Numbered from the stretch's first letter, positions 10,462-21,745 are shown. The stretch: DNA of 64,000 nt from Synanceia verrucosa (GCA_029721515.1 CM056550.1:10791844-10855843), one strand, 5' to 3'. Notes: generated from the sequence alone by a model not told the origin. A program made the numbers and translations.

Positions 10462-11877
10462 TTACAATTGATTTTCATCATCCAAGGGGTCCAGGGGGTC
10501 CAGGGGGCCCAGGAGATCCAGGAGGTCCTGGTCCTGGTCCTTCTGGATCTCCTGGGCATCCTGGATCTTCTGGACCTGCTGTAGCTCCTGGATTGTGCCT
10601 TTTATGTATGACACTTTTATTTTGTTTATGTAATTTGGTGACAATGAGAAGTTCTTGCTCCAAATATTTATTGACACCATGTGTCTGGTCAGGTCACTAT
10701 TGAGAATTTCCACCTTCCCTTTTGACATGCGGATGCCCTCCACATTTAACTCCTTCTCAGTTTGGCCAAGCTGTAGGACATAAACACATTCAGTTTATTG
10801 CTGCATGGACTTGCTTATGTGATGATCAGTGCGAATCATAAATGGGCCATCAACACAATAATGAAAAACATTAGTCGTACACTCACCAAGATCTCTGTGT
10901 GAGCTGTCGTGTGGACAGATATCCCATGTTCGGCAGTTTTTCACAGTCATGTGGGTCATTTTGATCAGCATCCCCTCCTCGAGGGCAGGCTTCCTGAAGT
11001 TAACCTCTCCCCAGAGGTAAACTTTTACCTCTCCTTCTTCCTGCAATCATAAATCAGAGTGCATGGGCAGTGTTTAGCGACTGTTACATCGCGGAACAAA
11101 CTCCCTAGGCAAATTATGAAACCCTGAATTTATGCAAAATGTGCATTTTACCCACAAATCAGTACTTTCACAATGTGACAACTAAGGTTCATATTTGAAA
11201 CAAACACATCATTTAGCACTACCTTACTTCCTTGACGCTGATGGATCTCATTGGCACGGCTGTGCGCTGTTGTCTTATGTGCTTCGTCATTTTGCCCATC
11301 TAAAAGCGATGAAGGACAAAGTTTTGGAAAAGGTCATACAAAGGGCAAAATGCGATCAAGCATGACTTTGTGGAGCAACTGAATTCAAAGCACTGTTCTC
11401 CTACACAAATGTACCTCGTTCACATGGCCTGTAAAAGATATGAGGTCATTCATCCCAGGCTTGACGTCCTTGATGGACACCGTGGTGGAGGAAGGGTACA
11501 TGAGGTTTCTTCCCTGCTCCTTTAAGTGTGGGGGCACCTCAACAGGTGCACAGTTGTAGATTGCAGTGTTTTTGGCATAGTATGGACTTGTGAAATCCAT
11601 ATTTAGCTAATCCATAGTTACGTATAAGGTAACTTTTGCCAACTTTCACCTGGGCAGCCAGTTCCTCAAAAAGCACCATTTTCTGTACAGTGCTTCCATT
11701 GCTCAGGGCCACCCATTTATTTCTGCAGACTGACAGTGCCTTTGCAGAGTTGTGTTTATCAAACGACCACTGCTGGACTTTTTTCACCTCTTTCATGCAT
11801 AAGATCTTAACCTTAATTGGTGGGAGGTGTGTGTAGGGTGCAGTGGGGGTGCTGGGTGAGTGAGTCTTTGATGCCAT
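10462..11877 (-). pseudogene. OB-fold (RPA-like) protein gene, frameshifted
   Basis: Minus-strand gene in four exons: A 11877-11415, B 11299-11228, C 11040-10887, D 10770-10462. Exon A starts at an ATG and has OB-fold features: KVKILCMKEVKKVQ, then LFEELAAQVKVGKSYLIRNY and later NTAIYNCAPVEVP. Exons B and C form a second OB-like unit, VPMRSISVKE spliced to EEGEVKVYLWGEV, recalling the strand pattern of RPA-type single-strand DNA-binding folds. Introns A/B and B/C have GT..AG ends and keep phase. Two faults are visible: a one-base shift in exon A near 11600, and a phase mismatch at C/D (exon C ends phase 1, exon D reads in phase 0). Exon D ends in a Leu/Pro/Asp-rich tail made by a 9-bp repeat. 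I consider it a pseudogene or recently broken copy of a fish multigene family; the exact family is not named. Confidence 0.6.
10484..10575. repeat. 9-bp GGTCCAGGG-type short repeat
   Basis: Degenerate GGTCCAGGG/GGTCCTGGT units within exon D of the OB-fold gene. On the plus strand they read as Gly-Pro repeats, which mimic collagen, and on the minus strand as Leu-Asp-Pro-Leu repeats. Replication slippage explains both. Confidence 0.7.
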
Positions 11878-11879
11878 TC

Positions 11880-12840
11880 TGGAAATAAAGAGACAAAATA
11901 TATATTATAGTATTATAGGGCTGTTGGAGGATTGAGATGAACAGCTGGAGATAAGAAGGACTTTATTTCGTACAAACAGTTCATTATCCTATTATTATTC
12001 ATGATGTTGCCGGTTCCAGCACAGTAGGAGGTGCTGTGCACCTTTCATGCTGTACATTTGTCCAGGACTGTTAATTACTTGGTGATATCAGATTATCTCT
12101 ATTTATAGCCTGACATTGACACAACATGAGAGTCTATCGAGAGATTCAACTAAGATGCTCACGAGTTTTGTTGTTTCCATCATGAGCACCTGTAAAAAAT
12201 AATGTTTTAACTGAGAATATTATGAAGACTTTTTTAACCAAGTTTAAACATCTAATGAATCCAGCTTGATGATATATTTGCCATCTATGAAATGTGCGTA
12301 TTGACGTCAATCAGCCTTCGATCACATCCAGTGTAGAACATGTCACTGTTTTAAATTATTAGTTTTGCTGGAGCTGATAAGTGAAACAGCAGACGAGTGA
12401 GCTGTCTTTTTTTTTGTCCAATCTTTGTCGTTAGCTGCAAATGCGCACTAGCGACCAGAGAAGAATACAGGACTCAGGTAGTGACGAACGGCAATAGGTG
12501 TGCGAGCAGCGACGAAGGTGGAGGAGGAAGCACGCAGGTAAGATGTGCACATGATTGTACACTGTTTTAATTTAAAGCGCGAATGCATTTTCTTAATGTT
12601 ATCGTTATTTAACTGCGCGGATGTTTTCAAAGCTGACTTAAGTCTGAAGTTGACAGTGCAGTGTAATGTAGCGCATATACGGCTGCTGGGCTTGTGTTAA
12701 TGCAGCTAGGTGACGTCACGTCCCCCGTGAAGCGTCCGTATGTGAACTATGGTAACTTATATTAGCTTATATGACACTCGGGCAGCTCAAGCTGTTAATT
12801 TTAGTTGACGTTAACAGACCGGTAGTGTTAATTAACGTCA
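11880..12840. other. Upstream of the OB-fold gene; no gene
   Basis: A more GC-rich stretch at about 12420-12760 (several CpGs, a GGTGACGTCACG element near 12710) could be a promoter on either strand, but no transcript start can be fixed from sequence. Confidence 0.3.
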
Positions 12841-12841
12841 G

Positions 12842-13790
12842 TGTTAACCCCTGTAAAGTGGCTAAACCGCTAAGCTACCTGACTAGTCAGAGTGCCATGT
12901 CGAGCAGACCCTTAACCTATCATAACACAGCTGTCCCCTTAGTGACAGCCTCTGATTGGTTCAGTGTGTAGTGACAGCCTCTGATTGGTTCAGCCTGTCA
13001 TGAAAGCCTCTGATTGGTTCTGTCTTTTGCTCAGTGAAAGCCTCTGAAATGGCCATACAGTTGAATCGATTCCTCTTTAATACATTTAACTTTCTCTAAG
13101 CTTATTTTTAAGTAAGTATTGTTAAGTAACGTCAGAATTAATCCCTGTAAAGTGGCTAAACCATTAAGCTACATGACTTGTCCAATCGCCCTGTCGGTTA
13201 TGAAGAGTGAGAAGTACAGCCTAGCTATTGCAGTATGGCTGTTCTCAGTTGGAGGAACGGTTAAGTTTGAACAAAATGAACATTCGGCTATTTTTAATCA
13301 GACTGGGGGAAGCTGTTAAAGTAATTTGGGTAACAGATTACATTTTCACTTATGTTAAGTAGTCTAACTCCTACTCTACAATGTTATAGAGCTTACAGTG
13401 GTTACTGGTCTTTAGTTTTTGGCATTATTGGGTAATATAGAAACATTAAGTAAGCAAAATATACAATTAATCAGGCAATTTAACTTATTTCATTGGTGAA
13501 AGTTATAAAACAGTAATTAGCCATTTGTTAAAAGCCAGTGTAATGTCAGTCACTTACCTTCTTGTTTTTTCTTGTTCTGTGAAATAGTAGTAGTAACAGT
13601 AGTAGTTTATGAAATCATAAGCCTGGTCATGCAGACCCTTAACCAATCATAACACAGCTGTCCCCCAGTGACGGCATCTGATTGGCTCTGATGTGTTCAT
13701 TCTGTCGCTAAGGCCCCAGATGTGTCCAGTCAGTAGTTAGGCTAAAACCCCTGAAATGACCATACAGTTGAATTGATAGAGATAGAGGTG
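12842..13790. repeat. Diverged local duplications
   Basis: The block CCCTGTAAAGTGGCTAAACC occurs at 12847 and 13143. The block CAGACCCTTAACC.ATCATAACACAGCTG occurs at 12906 and 13637. Between them AGCCTCTGATTGGTTC recurs three times (12950-13020). These are at least two ancient copies of a segment of about 300-700 bp. No coding content was recognised. Confidence 0.7.
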
Positions 13791-13878
13791 CTCTAAAGCT
13801 CCTACAGGATAAGACTCCTAGATGATGAGTATTTGTCTCCCAAGGCAAACTTATTGAATCAATACAACCAGTGAGTGT

Positions 13879-14189
13879 GGGCGGCACGGTGGTGTAGTGG
13901 TTAGCACTGTCATTTCACAGCAAGAAGGTACTGGGTTCGATTCCCCGCCCGGGGCCTTACTGTGTGGAGTTTGCATGTTCTCCCCGTGTCTGCGTGGGTA
14001 CTCCGGCTTCCTCCCACCATCCAAAAACATGCATGGGGATTAGGTTAATTGGCTACTTTAAATTGACCGTAGGTGTGAATGTGAGTGTGAGTGGTTGTCT
14101 GTCTCTATGTGTCCTGTGATGAACTGGAGACTTGTCCAGGGTGTACCCTGCCTTCCACCCTAAGACAGCTGGGATAGACTCCAGTCCCC
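13879..14189 (+). mobile_element. tRNA-headed SINE, copy 1
   Basis: Begins GGGCGGCACGGTGGTGTAG. It has a tRNA-like A box (GGTGTAGTGGTTAGCAC) and B box (GGGTTCGATTCC), then a long conserved body (GTTTGCATGTTCTCCCCGTG ... TTAGGTTAATTGGCTA ... GACTTGTCCAGGGTGTACCC). Other copies are at 31448-31688, 47990-48318 (minus), 58066-58179 and 62542-62853. The head resembles tRNA-Val. This repeat is common in teleost genomes. Confidence 0.85.
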
Positions 14190-15545
14190 AAATACAGCTT
14201 ACATTTCGTTGTATCAGCATTAATACTCCAATAATATAATATATGATACAATATGAACTGGAGCAGGTACTTTAAAATTTGAGAAATTTTGTAGAACAGT
14301 GTTGTATTGACAGCTAACAGACCATTGGTGAAATGTGTTTTGGTAATAATAATAATAGCTGGTTAATGAGTGCTTTACTTTATGTATTTGTGTACTTACT
14401 TGATGCCGATAACTGATGGATCAGCTAGCTCAAAAGTTTTGTCTTCACTTTCTCAGGTGAAATGAGCAGCGTGTCTTCTGTTAAACACTTCAGTTGTGTT
14501 CCGTTCTGTTCTAATCTGCTTTGATCTGAATTCTAATCTGCTTTGATCTGTATTCTAATCTGCTTTGATCTGTATTCTAATCTGCTTTGATCTGTACTGT
14601 ACCTTCTATTATCATTTGCATATTCGGTTACCCGGGCAACCGCAAAGTAACTCAGTATTGTCAAAAATCAATAAGTGCATTATTACACATTAATGTATCT
14701 TAATGCATAATGCATGTATACACACACACACATCAGTCTAGTGTCCAGTGATCAGTCCAGTTAACAACAGACAGAGAGTCTAAGCAGGTCAGTTTTTATC
14801 CAGACATGCAGTATAAATTTTAACTCTACAGCGTGTTAAACTGAAGAAAAAGCTTGAATCTCTGCTTGCAGAGGGAATTTTCCAGAGTGGCGCCACAGAC
14901 GGGTAAGTAACCTTAACATTCACATGTTGGCAACATCTTTAACAAGTTTTTTTTCAACTGAACATGGTTTTTATAGTTTTATTGTTGTCGGTTGAGGAGA
15001 TGTTGGCAACATGTACCCTTCTGTTCAATGATATTATCGAGTCACAGTTGCTAACAGTTCTCATTGAGATAAGATGACCTATGTTAGCTAAGTATTATTT
15101 CTGAAGGCTGCTGACTGAGATAAGAATACATAGCTGGCGTCAAATAAATGTAAAGATAAAACTGTCTCTGCATGAAGGTGAATTGTGCCCGTGGAGACGG
15201 TAGGTAACGTTAACTTGTCATTATTTAGCAAGCTAGCATTATCTGTATTCTACCTTCTGTTTATGCCTGTGAAGTTATAGAATATTTGTCATAAATGGTC
15301 GAAATGTTTAGTGCAACATCGTCTGTCTTATGGTAATGTACTGCCTGTCTTATAGCAACATTTTTACAACCAAATTCATGTTTATTAGTATGCTAATCGT
15401 GAGTAAAGCTAATAGCTAATTAGCCTACTTGCTAGGTCTTTGCCTTGACTGTAACATCTAAATAGGGGAAATTGCCCCTCCTATTATATGTGTACATAAT
15501 TATTGTATCTGTGTTTATACAGCTAAGTTGACATGAAGGCTAAAC
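14190..15545 (+). repeat. 1.35-kb repeat, arm A (inverted copy at 62440-64000)
   Basis: Nearly identical in reverse orientation to 62440-64000. The shared edge is at GGCTAAAC (15538-15545 / 62440-62447). The other edge reaches the SINE here and runs off the window there. Arm B carries a SINE in place of about 100 bp found in arm A (about 15345-15465). It contains a 22-24-bp tandem repeat (14508-14600). No coding region recognised. High identity suggests a recently active repeat or recent duplication. Confidence 0.88.
14508..14600. repeat. Tandem repeat ATTCTAATCTGCTTTGATCT
   Basis: Four near-identical units of about 22 bp. The inverted partner at 63596-63715 has the same array with a slightly different unit order. 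Confidence 0.9.
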
Positions 15546-15794
15546 CAGCCGCGTCGTCAGACAGATTTCACTGGTGCCCCAGTATTGATCTGCAGTGCCC
15601 CAGTAAAAATTTCACCAATAAAAAAAAATCACTTCAGAGTTTTAAGTCTACATAGCATAGACTACACAGTAGTACACATACTACTTAGTATGGCAATTCA
15701 TTGCTACTGTATTCACTCCACATAAACAATGCGCACATGGCTAATTAATATGGTAATTTATTCACATGTAGACTTCTGCTGATAATACTCCTCA

Positions 15795-15853
15795 ACTTGA
15801 AGTTGAGAGAGACAGAGAGAGAGAGCCAGAGAGAGAGAGAGAGAGAGAGAGAA
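15795..15853. repeat. (GA)n microsatellite
   Basis: GA-rich dinucleotide run with a few interruptions. Confidence 0.9.
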
Positions 15854-15941
15854 TCACTGCGTGAGGTAGGTAACGTTAGCCGACAGCAACTTGTTAAATA
15901 TATTATTTTAATTTTGATTTGACTCGAACTGTAACTCCTAG

Positions 15942-17066
15942 ATGGATATCAGAAAGTTATTCGCCCGCAGTAGGGACAAATCAGCGAGGAATGAGAGAGG
16001 TAAGTGAAGTCCTCCTAGCTAGCTAGACAACATAAGTTTGTCTTAAGTTAATGCTAAGTTAGCTAACGCTATTCCTTGTATCAAGACAACGATATCCATT
16101 TGCTGTACGAGCTGTGCGGAGAATTTCCAGTGAGTTTCATCAGCATGAAACATCATGTTGGTTATGGTCTGATGGTTCTGCTCAGGACCTCTGCATCAAT
16201 GATGATTTTTTTAGGAAGCTTGTGTTAGTTGACAGATACAGCCTATGGATGGTGCAGTGGTTCTCATCTGAAATGATCAAATTTTAAACCATTCAAGTTT
16301 TTTTCACAGAAAAATAGCACAGTAGACTTGTCTTGTTAATCGGTTTGCCTTTGACTAAAATAATCTTGTTTTGTCACCAGAAAAATGGCTACAGCTAAAG
16401 CATCTGGTTTTGTTGCCAGAAAAAATAGTCAAATTTCTGTATTTGTCACCAGAAAAATGGCTACAGCTAAAGCATCTGGTTTTGTTGCCAGAAAAAATAG
16501 TCAAATTTCTGTATTTGTCACCAGAAACATGGCTACAGATATCGGGTTTTGTTGCCCCAATTAGATTTTATTTTAATATAAATTTCCATGTCTGTCCAGA
16601 CAAAGTGGAACAGCAGTGTGCAGGAAGAGGTGAGGGAGAGAAAGATGACGAGCAAGAGCAGAGGTGAGTTGACTATCATTGAACGATGTCCCAGTCATGT
16701 TTTTTTTTTCTTTTTTTTTGCCTCTGAGTCATTTGATTTTGAATATTGATGGCAGAAATACAAAACTTCCCATATGAGGAAAAAACAGAAAACAGTTTTT
16801 TGAAAAACAAAAAACCTGTCAGTTTCTTACAGAAAGCTTTTTGTTCAGGTGACTTTTTTTGTCACAAGGAAGGGTGGGATAACAGAACAGCTTTCACTCT
16901 TCTTATAATCCCATATGAAAACTGAAGACTATAAAAAAATGCAGATAGGAGACTTTGAGCTATGTACATATTTGTACAGCAATAAACAGTAATATTTTCA
17001 TGTTACTTCAGACTAAGTGGAGAGGATCACAGAGGCAGAGAGATGAGAGACAATAACATAGTCTGA
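15942..17066 (+). CDS. Three-exon 58-aa ORF, N-terminal remnant of a hAT transposase
   Basis: Exon 1 is 15942-15999 (ATG, then MDIRKLFARSRDK) with donor GTAAGT. Exon 2 is 16600-16663 with acceptor TCCAG and donor GTGAGT. Exon 3 is 17012-17066 with acceptor TTCAG and stop TGA at 17064. Phases agree at both junctions (1 and 2), giving a continuous frame. MDIRKFF-like openings are typical of fish hAT proteins with a TTF/MYM zinc finger. The remainder is charged (Glu/Asp/Arg/Gln) and the transposase domains are missing. Intact splicing in a deleted element suggests recent activity or chance preservation. Confidence 0.5.
16373..16560. repeat. 72-bp tandem repeat, about 2.6 copies
   Basis: Units at 16373-16444 and 16445-16516 are almost identical (TGTCACCAGAAAAATGGCTA...). 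A third partial, diverged unit follows. It lies in intron 1 of the mini-hAT ORF. The unit is a multiple of three, so a 98-aa frame stays open through it by chance. Confidence 0.92.
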
Positions 17067-17635
17067 TATGATTGAATAGTTTAAAAAACTATGTTTTTTT
17101 TTGTATATAAATAAGTGCTGAATATGTTTTTTTTCTCACGCACTTTGCTCGGGCTCGTGAATTCTTTGAGCCCCAGGTGTGCCCCAGTACAGTATTAGCT
17201 CTAGTGACGCCCCTGGTGTCATAGTTTTCATTGTTTGCAGTTAGTCTGAGACTAAAAAGATGATCAACAGTGAGTTGAGCAAGTTCAAAGTTTTCATGTC
17301 CTTTGATTTGTTGGAGCGGTACTACATGTTCCTCATTTTCGAGGAAGGGCACATTTCAGTCCTTTTGTTTGTATGTCTTTGCTCTATTGTCACTCAAACA
17401 ACACATACTGCAACAGAATCACCCTACAGTAGTGAAGCTTCATGAAGCACTTGTGATATTTTTTGACCTTTGAGATGTAATAGAAATGTCGTAATTTTCC
17501 ATTACACTAGCCTCTTTCTTTAAGTCAAGAGCACCATCAAGAGGAGTAAAAGAACATCACAGTTGTTCATCAGTCCCCCTGCAGAGCAAGGATATAGACA
17601 ATTAGCACTTTCTGAAAGATGTGCTTTTAATATGG

Positions 17636-17712
17636 CGCTGTGAGCAGGGTTCGAACCTGCGCAGGGAAACCCCATTGGATTTCGAGTCCAACGACCTTAA
17701 CCTCGCAAAGGA
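17636..17712 (-). pseudogene. tRNA-Ser(CGA) pseudogene
   Basis: The 3' two-thirds of a tRNA-Ser is clear: anticodon loop with CGA, long variable arm, T-arm GCAGGTTCGAACCCTGC, acceptor TCACAGC. The 5' part (acceptor, D-arm) is unrelated sequence, so the A box is lost. Confidence 0.8.
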
Positions 17713-17991
17713 TTAGATGTGCAAAAAGCACGGGGAAATGATTGAATAGTGAAATATCATAGACAGTATCCCTGCCAGCCAAAGCAAAGCTACAGAATAA
17801 TATGTGATCACTGAAACGGCACTGAGGCTGACAGGAGCTTTTCTTTTACCACAAAGTTTATTGAAGAACATCATTTATTAAACTAGTGGGATAAAGAAAA
17901 CGTCTGCAGCATTTTTGGTGTATTTCACTGTAAATATTGGCACTATTAATGAATACATGGACATTGTAAAAGTTAAAAAAAAAAACGCTTA

Positions 17992-18866
17992 ACACGGAGA
18001 GCCCTCTTTGTCACTGGAGAGCCTGTTGGAGAGCCTCACTGAGCGCATAATATATTTTTTTCAATAGAAAAAAATGTATAGTTTTGAACTTTATAATGCT
18101 TAGTTAAGGACAGACGATGATATGCCGGGGCTCTGTCTAGTCACACAACAGCATGGTTTGGATAATTGGAAAAAGCTATGATCACACCCAATATGTTTCC
18201 TGACGGTGCAGCCAAATATTCCATGATGGTCTTCTTCAATATGACGGGAGTTCCTCGACGGGAAATCTTTCCCGTATGTAGCTTGTGTTTTAGCTGCAGT
18301 TTGTAAACAAAGTCCTTCCTGTGGAAACTTTGCCTTGTAAAACACATTTTAATTCAGAAAGTATCTTCAAATATGACAATAACAGCAATGCTGCAAAGTT
18401 ATTTGATTTCAGCCCAAAAACTTTGAAGTCACATGACATGGCTGCATTCATATAGAAACAATAAGGCAGAATATGATCATTTTTGTACTGTGCACTGTCC
18501 CCATGTATAGTTATGATGAGAGAGTGGGTTGAGCCTGGAGACAATCACTGCTCCTCCCCGTGGACAAATGAGGGATTGCAGCTGGTTTTCACCCAGGCTC
18601 TTAAAGGGGCGTTACCAGTCAGGGCTGCACTGACTACATCATTGCGGGGGATACATTATCTTCACGGACCAGTCATGGAAACATGGGAATGGCTCCTACT
18701 GTATGTTGTGGACAGAGTAGTAATTCTGGAAGTGATGTTTTTAGAGGACCAATCGCAGCCCTTGCCATCTCTGTTTTCCCCTGACGGAGTGATGGACAAT
18801 TAAAAATTATTTCATGCTCCCGGAGAGAATGGAGAGGCTTTTCGACAGGCTCTCCAGCGACGTAGA
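17992..18866. mobile_element. Non-autonomous DNA element with GGAGAGCC-type TIRs
   Basis: Left end GGAGAGCCCTCTTTGTCACTGG and the reversed right end (CGCTGGAGAGCCTGTCGAAAA...) share GCTGGAGAGCCTGT and a following AT-rich block. A related element begins at about 32186 (GGAGAGCCCTCTGCGAGCC) and shares the CTGTGATTGGTCCTCTA segment in inverse. A 106-aa plus frame inside (18483-18803) has no recognised similarity and is probably chance. Confidence 0.5.
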
Positions 18867-18877
18867 TGGCACTCTGT

Positions 18878-18908
18878 GTGCACGTACAGCAATTTGCTGT
18901 ACGTGCAC
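18878..18908. other. 31-bp perfect palindrome
   Basis: Arms GTGCACGTACAGCAA (18878-18892) and TTGCTGTACGTGCAC (18894-18908) around one T. It lies just outside the GGAGAGCC element. Function unknown. Confidence 0.95.
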
Positions 18909-19386
18909 TAACTTCCAATCACTAATGCTAATTAGTGATGGGAAGTTCCAAATGCATCTCCATGTTCATGTTTACTCACATCATTGAAACAAGTAAAATT
19001 CATTTTATTTCTTTGTTTGCACTGTTTATATCTGTTATGAATGCTAACAAGATAACATCAACATGTGAAATATCACATTTCCACTACATGTACATGTTTA
19101 TGTGTCTATAGGTTCATGTTTCTGTGTCATGCACCAAGTCACCGAGTTGAATTCCTTGTTCATGCAAACTTACTTGGCATCTTTGTATGACATCCATGGT
19201 GATGTGTGAAGCTGTTCCACTAATTTGGGGTGTTGTGCAGTGATTCCATGGCTGTCCGCAAAACACCGCCTTTCTGTGTTGTTTGATGAAACATTATGGA
19301 AAGTGTTAATGGAGGAAACCAACCAGGTTTCATACTGATGTCCAGAATGATTGAGACAGTGAGCACAGAGAAACAATGCAGCATCA

Positions 19387-19468
19387 GCTGTGATGGCCGA
19401 GTGGTTAAGGCGTTGGACTTGAAATCCAATGGGGTTTCCCCGCGCAGGTTCGAGCCCTGCTCACAGCG
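19387..19468 (+). tRNA. tRNA-Ser(UGA)
   Basis: Full 82-nt cloverleaf. Acceptor GCTGTGA pairs perfectly with TCACAGC, with discriminator G. The D-arm has the A box TGGCCGAGTGG. The anticodon loop CTTGAAA has TGA at 34-36, there is a long type II variable arm, and the T-arm GCAGG-TTCGAGC-CCTGC is the B box. There is no T4 run within the next 20 nt, so Pol III termination may be less efficient than for the Gln gene. It delivers serine to UCA codons. Confidence 0.9.
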
Positions 19469-19794
19469 GCTCGGAGTTTGTACTGAAATTACGTTTGTTA
19501 CCTACTCTGGGTGACAAGGGGTGTAGACAGCAGTTTGGGTGTAAAAAAAAAAGCTTTGGCGACAAGTTTGTTAGATTTCCCGAATTCCCACAGTTCAGCA
19601 GGTATTAAGGCTCCCAGTCTTTGTGAAAACACAAAACGATGTGGCGACAGCAGGGATGGTGGAGATGCGGAGATCACAAGAGTATGCATATATACAGTAT
19701 ATGTATGCCTCTGGGTGTTATTTGTGGAACAGACAAAGTAGTAGCAGAGCTTCTTTCAGGCTGTTAGTCAGCTCTCCTCCCCCTGCTGAATCCT

Positions 19795-19932
19795 ACTGTC
19801 AGATGTTCAAGTTTGAGGGGGCGTGGCTTTGGACAGAATACTGATGGGAGGGGGAGGAGCTTAGAGGAGGAAGAGCCACTTTGAAATCTTACTAGCTCTT
19901 TTGCTAGCTTTCTAACATGACAAATTATAGCT
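19795..19932 (+). repeat. Right-end fragment of the 3529-4372 MITE family
   Basis: Matches about 4235-4372 in order: GGACAGAATACTGATGGGAGG, GAGGAGCTTAGAGGAGG, TCTTACTAGCTCT and terminal ATTATAGCTTTAA. Confidence 0.65.
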
Positions 19933-20905
19933 TTAACCTCATTACATACATAAACGATCGTTTCTAGGTGGGGTCGATTAGCCTTTCGATTAACAGCCAA
20001 AACCAACAAGTTTTCTGAATTTTCAGTTCAGTTTTGTATTTTGCATTTAGTCTTTTGTCGGTTTTTGTCCTTGTTCATATGTAATTATTCTCATATTTTT
20101 CCATTTACTGTCTTCTTTGCATTAATTCTTAGAGTCTTAAAGTCAATGTAACCCACTTGTAGAATAGGTGCACACTGGACCAGTATACCCAGATTCATAG
20201 GGAGGAATAATGGACAGTAATCAGACGTCACAATAAGCAACCCGAACACAGAGGTAGATTTAAATGAAAATGTTTGTATTAGAACACAAAATATTTACAA
20301 CACTGTCCTTTGAAATGGGTGCACCCTGAAAATAAAAGACATAAACGAATGTTCCAATTGTTAGATCCAACTGTCCTTTGAGGTCCTTCCCCCACAGTCC
20401 TACCACACTGACAGCAGGGCAGATGAATGTTGGAAGCGCTCCTCAATCCAGGTAGTCATCACGGGTAGCTCGCCATCCCCCTCATCAGAGAGAGATTCCA
20501 ATCCAGATCCAAAGTTCAAGGGTATCCAGAAAACCCAGCCTATGTAACATGACACGACTTATATAGCAACATATGCAAACATTCTTATTCCCTTAACTGT
20601 ACAGGTGAATCTTATCAATGTAAAAGCATAATACAACTCAGTACTTAAGCCATGAATAAAGGATTACTGTTGCATCATGACATTAACTAGCATCATAATA
20701 TTAACACTTAATATTGAAATGTAAACAATACTATTAAATTACAATTTCAATGGCTTTGAAACCACATGGATGAATGAAATATTCACTATATGAATATTGT
20801 AAGTAACACTCACACCTTGTGGTTGTTAATGCAAGCAGCACAAGAAGGCTAATCTCATAACTCAGATGTAGCTAACATTACCCTCAGCTCTGTGCACAGT
20901 GTAGC

Positions 20906-21745
20906 TGTTAGAACGTGGCACGAAATGACTGAACCCTAATGCACGACTCGACACAAGTAAGTAAAAGGGATTTTAATACAAATACAATTCACAAACAAGA
21001 TTAACAAAACAACTCAGGCACTGATGCTAAATCTAGATGAAACTCAAAAAACTCTCAGACTGAAAACACACTAGGAGAGAAACCATATGGCTGTACATGA
21101 ATCAAACGTAGGACACTAGTAAAAATGCAACACTAAAGGCGCTCACACAGTGAAGAAAACTATAACTTAGGGAAAAAGACAAAACATAAAACACTCACTA
21201 ACAGTGAGGAAAATGAGCCTCAAGACTGGATGACTACACAGATGCTACAAAACAGACAAAACACTAATACTAGACAGGATAATTACACAGATGTTAGAAA
21301 CAGACAAAACACTAATACTAGACTGGATAATTACACAGATGCTAGAAACAGACAAAACACTAATACTAGACTGGATAATTACACAGATGCTAGAAACAGA
21401 CAAAACACTAATACTAGACTGGACAAACTCGACACAATGACAGAAGCTGATAAGACACAACCTGACGGCAAAACAACTTGACTTAATGGCTGGTAGCTTG
21501 GAGAATTCACAAGACGTACTGGCACATGACTGCCGGAGACGCAGACATAAATACATGAGGTAATGGGTAACAGCTGGAAACAATCAGGGCGGGGCAGACA
21601 ATCAACAGACGCAGGAAACACAGGGGCAGGAAACGTGAAGCTGAAACACAAGGGAAGACAATTAATACAAAATAAAACAGGAAATGACAGGACCATATGA
21701 CAAAACTGAACCAAAAAAACTTAACTTGACATGATCAACATAACA
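20906..21745 (-). mobile_element. Solo LTR of an LTR retrotransposon
   Basis: An 840-bp unit, TGTTAGAACGTGG ... GATCAACATAACA, is bounded by TG..CA and flanked by a perfect 5-bp target duplication GTAGC (20901-20905 and 21746-21750). An ATTAAA signal in the reverse sequence (about 20973) favours the minus orientation. No internal retroviral genes are present, so it is a solo LTR formed by LTR-LTR recombination. It contains a 48-bp tandem array. Confidence 0.88.
21236..21428. repeat. 48-bp tandem repeat, 4 copies, inside the solo LTR
   Basis: Unit GATAATTACACAGATGCTAG... through ACTAATACTAGACTG, repeated about four times with the first copy most diverged. 48 is a multiple of three, so the frame stays open (16-residue Asn/Thr/Arg/Gln-rich units), but this is LTR DNA rather than a gene. 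Confidence 0.93.

Larger units (their letters stand above)
15546..17215 (+). mobile_element. Mini-hAT element (TTF/MYM-type lineage)
   Basis: The right end, reversed, reads CAGGGGCGTCACTAGAG, a typical hAT terminus. The left end CAGCCGCGTCGTCAGAC matches it imperfectly and sits exactly where homology with the 62440-64000 repeat stops. Both ends are followed internally by TGCCCCAGTA-like motifs. The flanking 8 bp do not match (GGCTAAAC, GTGTCATA), so target duplication is not shown. The interior has a three-exon short ORF, a GA microsatellite and a 72-bp tandem repeat. Confidence 0.6.

Noticed and set aside
10335..10703. Collagen-like Gly-Pro repeat ORF on the plus strand
   Set aside because: The Gly-Pro text comes from a 9-bp repeat inside the last exon of the minus-strand OB-fold gene; no collagen exon structure or signal peptide.
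16371..16667. 98-aa repeat protein
   Set aside because: Generated by a 72-bp tandem repeat in an intron of the mini-hAT; the real exon 16600-16663 uses only its end.
18483..18803. 106-aa ORF as a gene
   Set aside because: Lies inside a TIR-bounded repeat, no recognised motif, no splice or start context.
21230..21583. ORFs on both strands with 16-residue repeats
   Set aside because: Product of the 48-bp tandem array inside a solo LTR.
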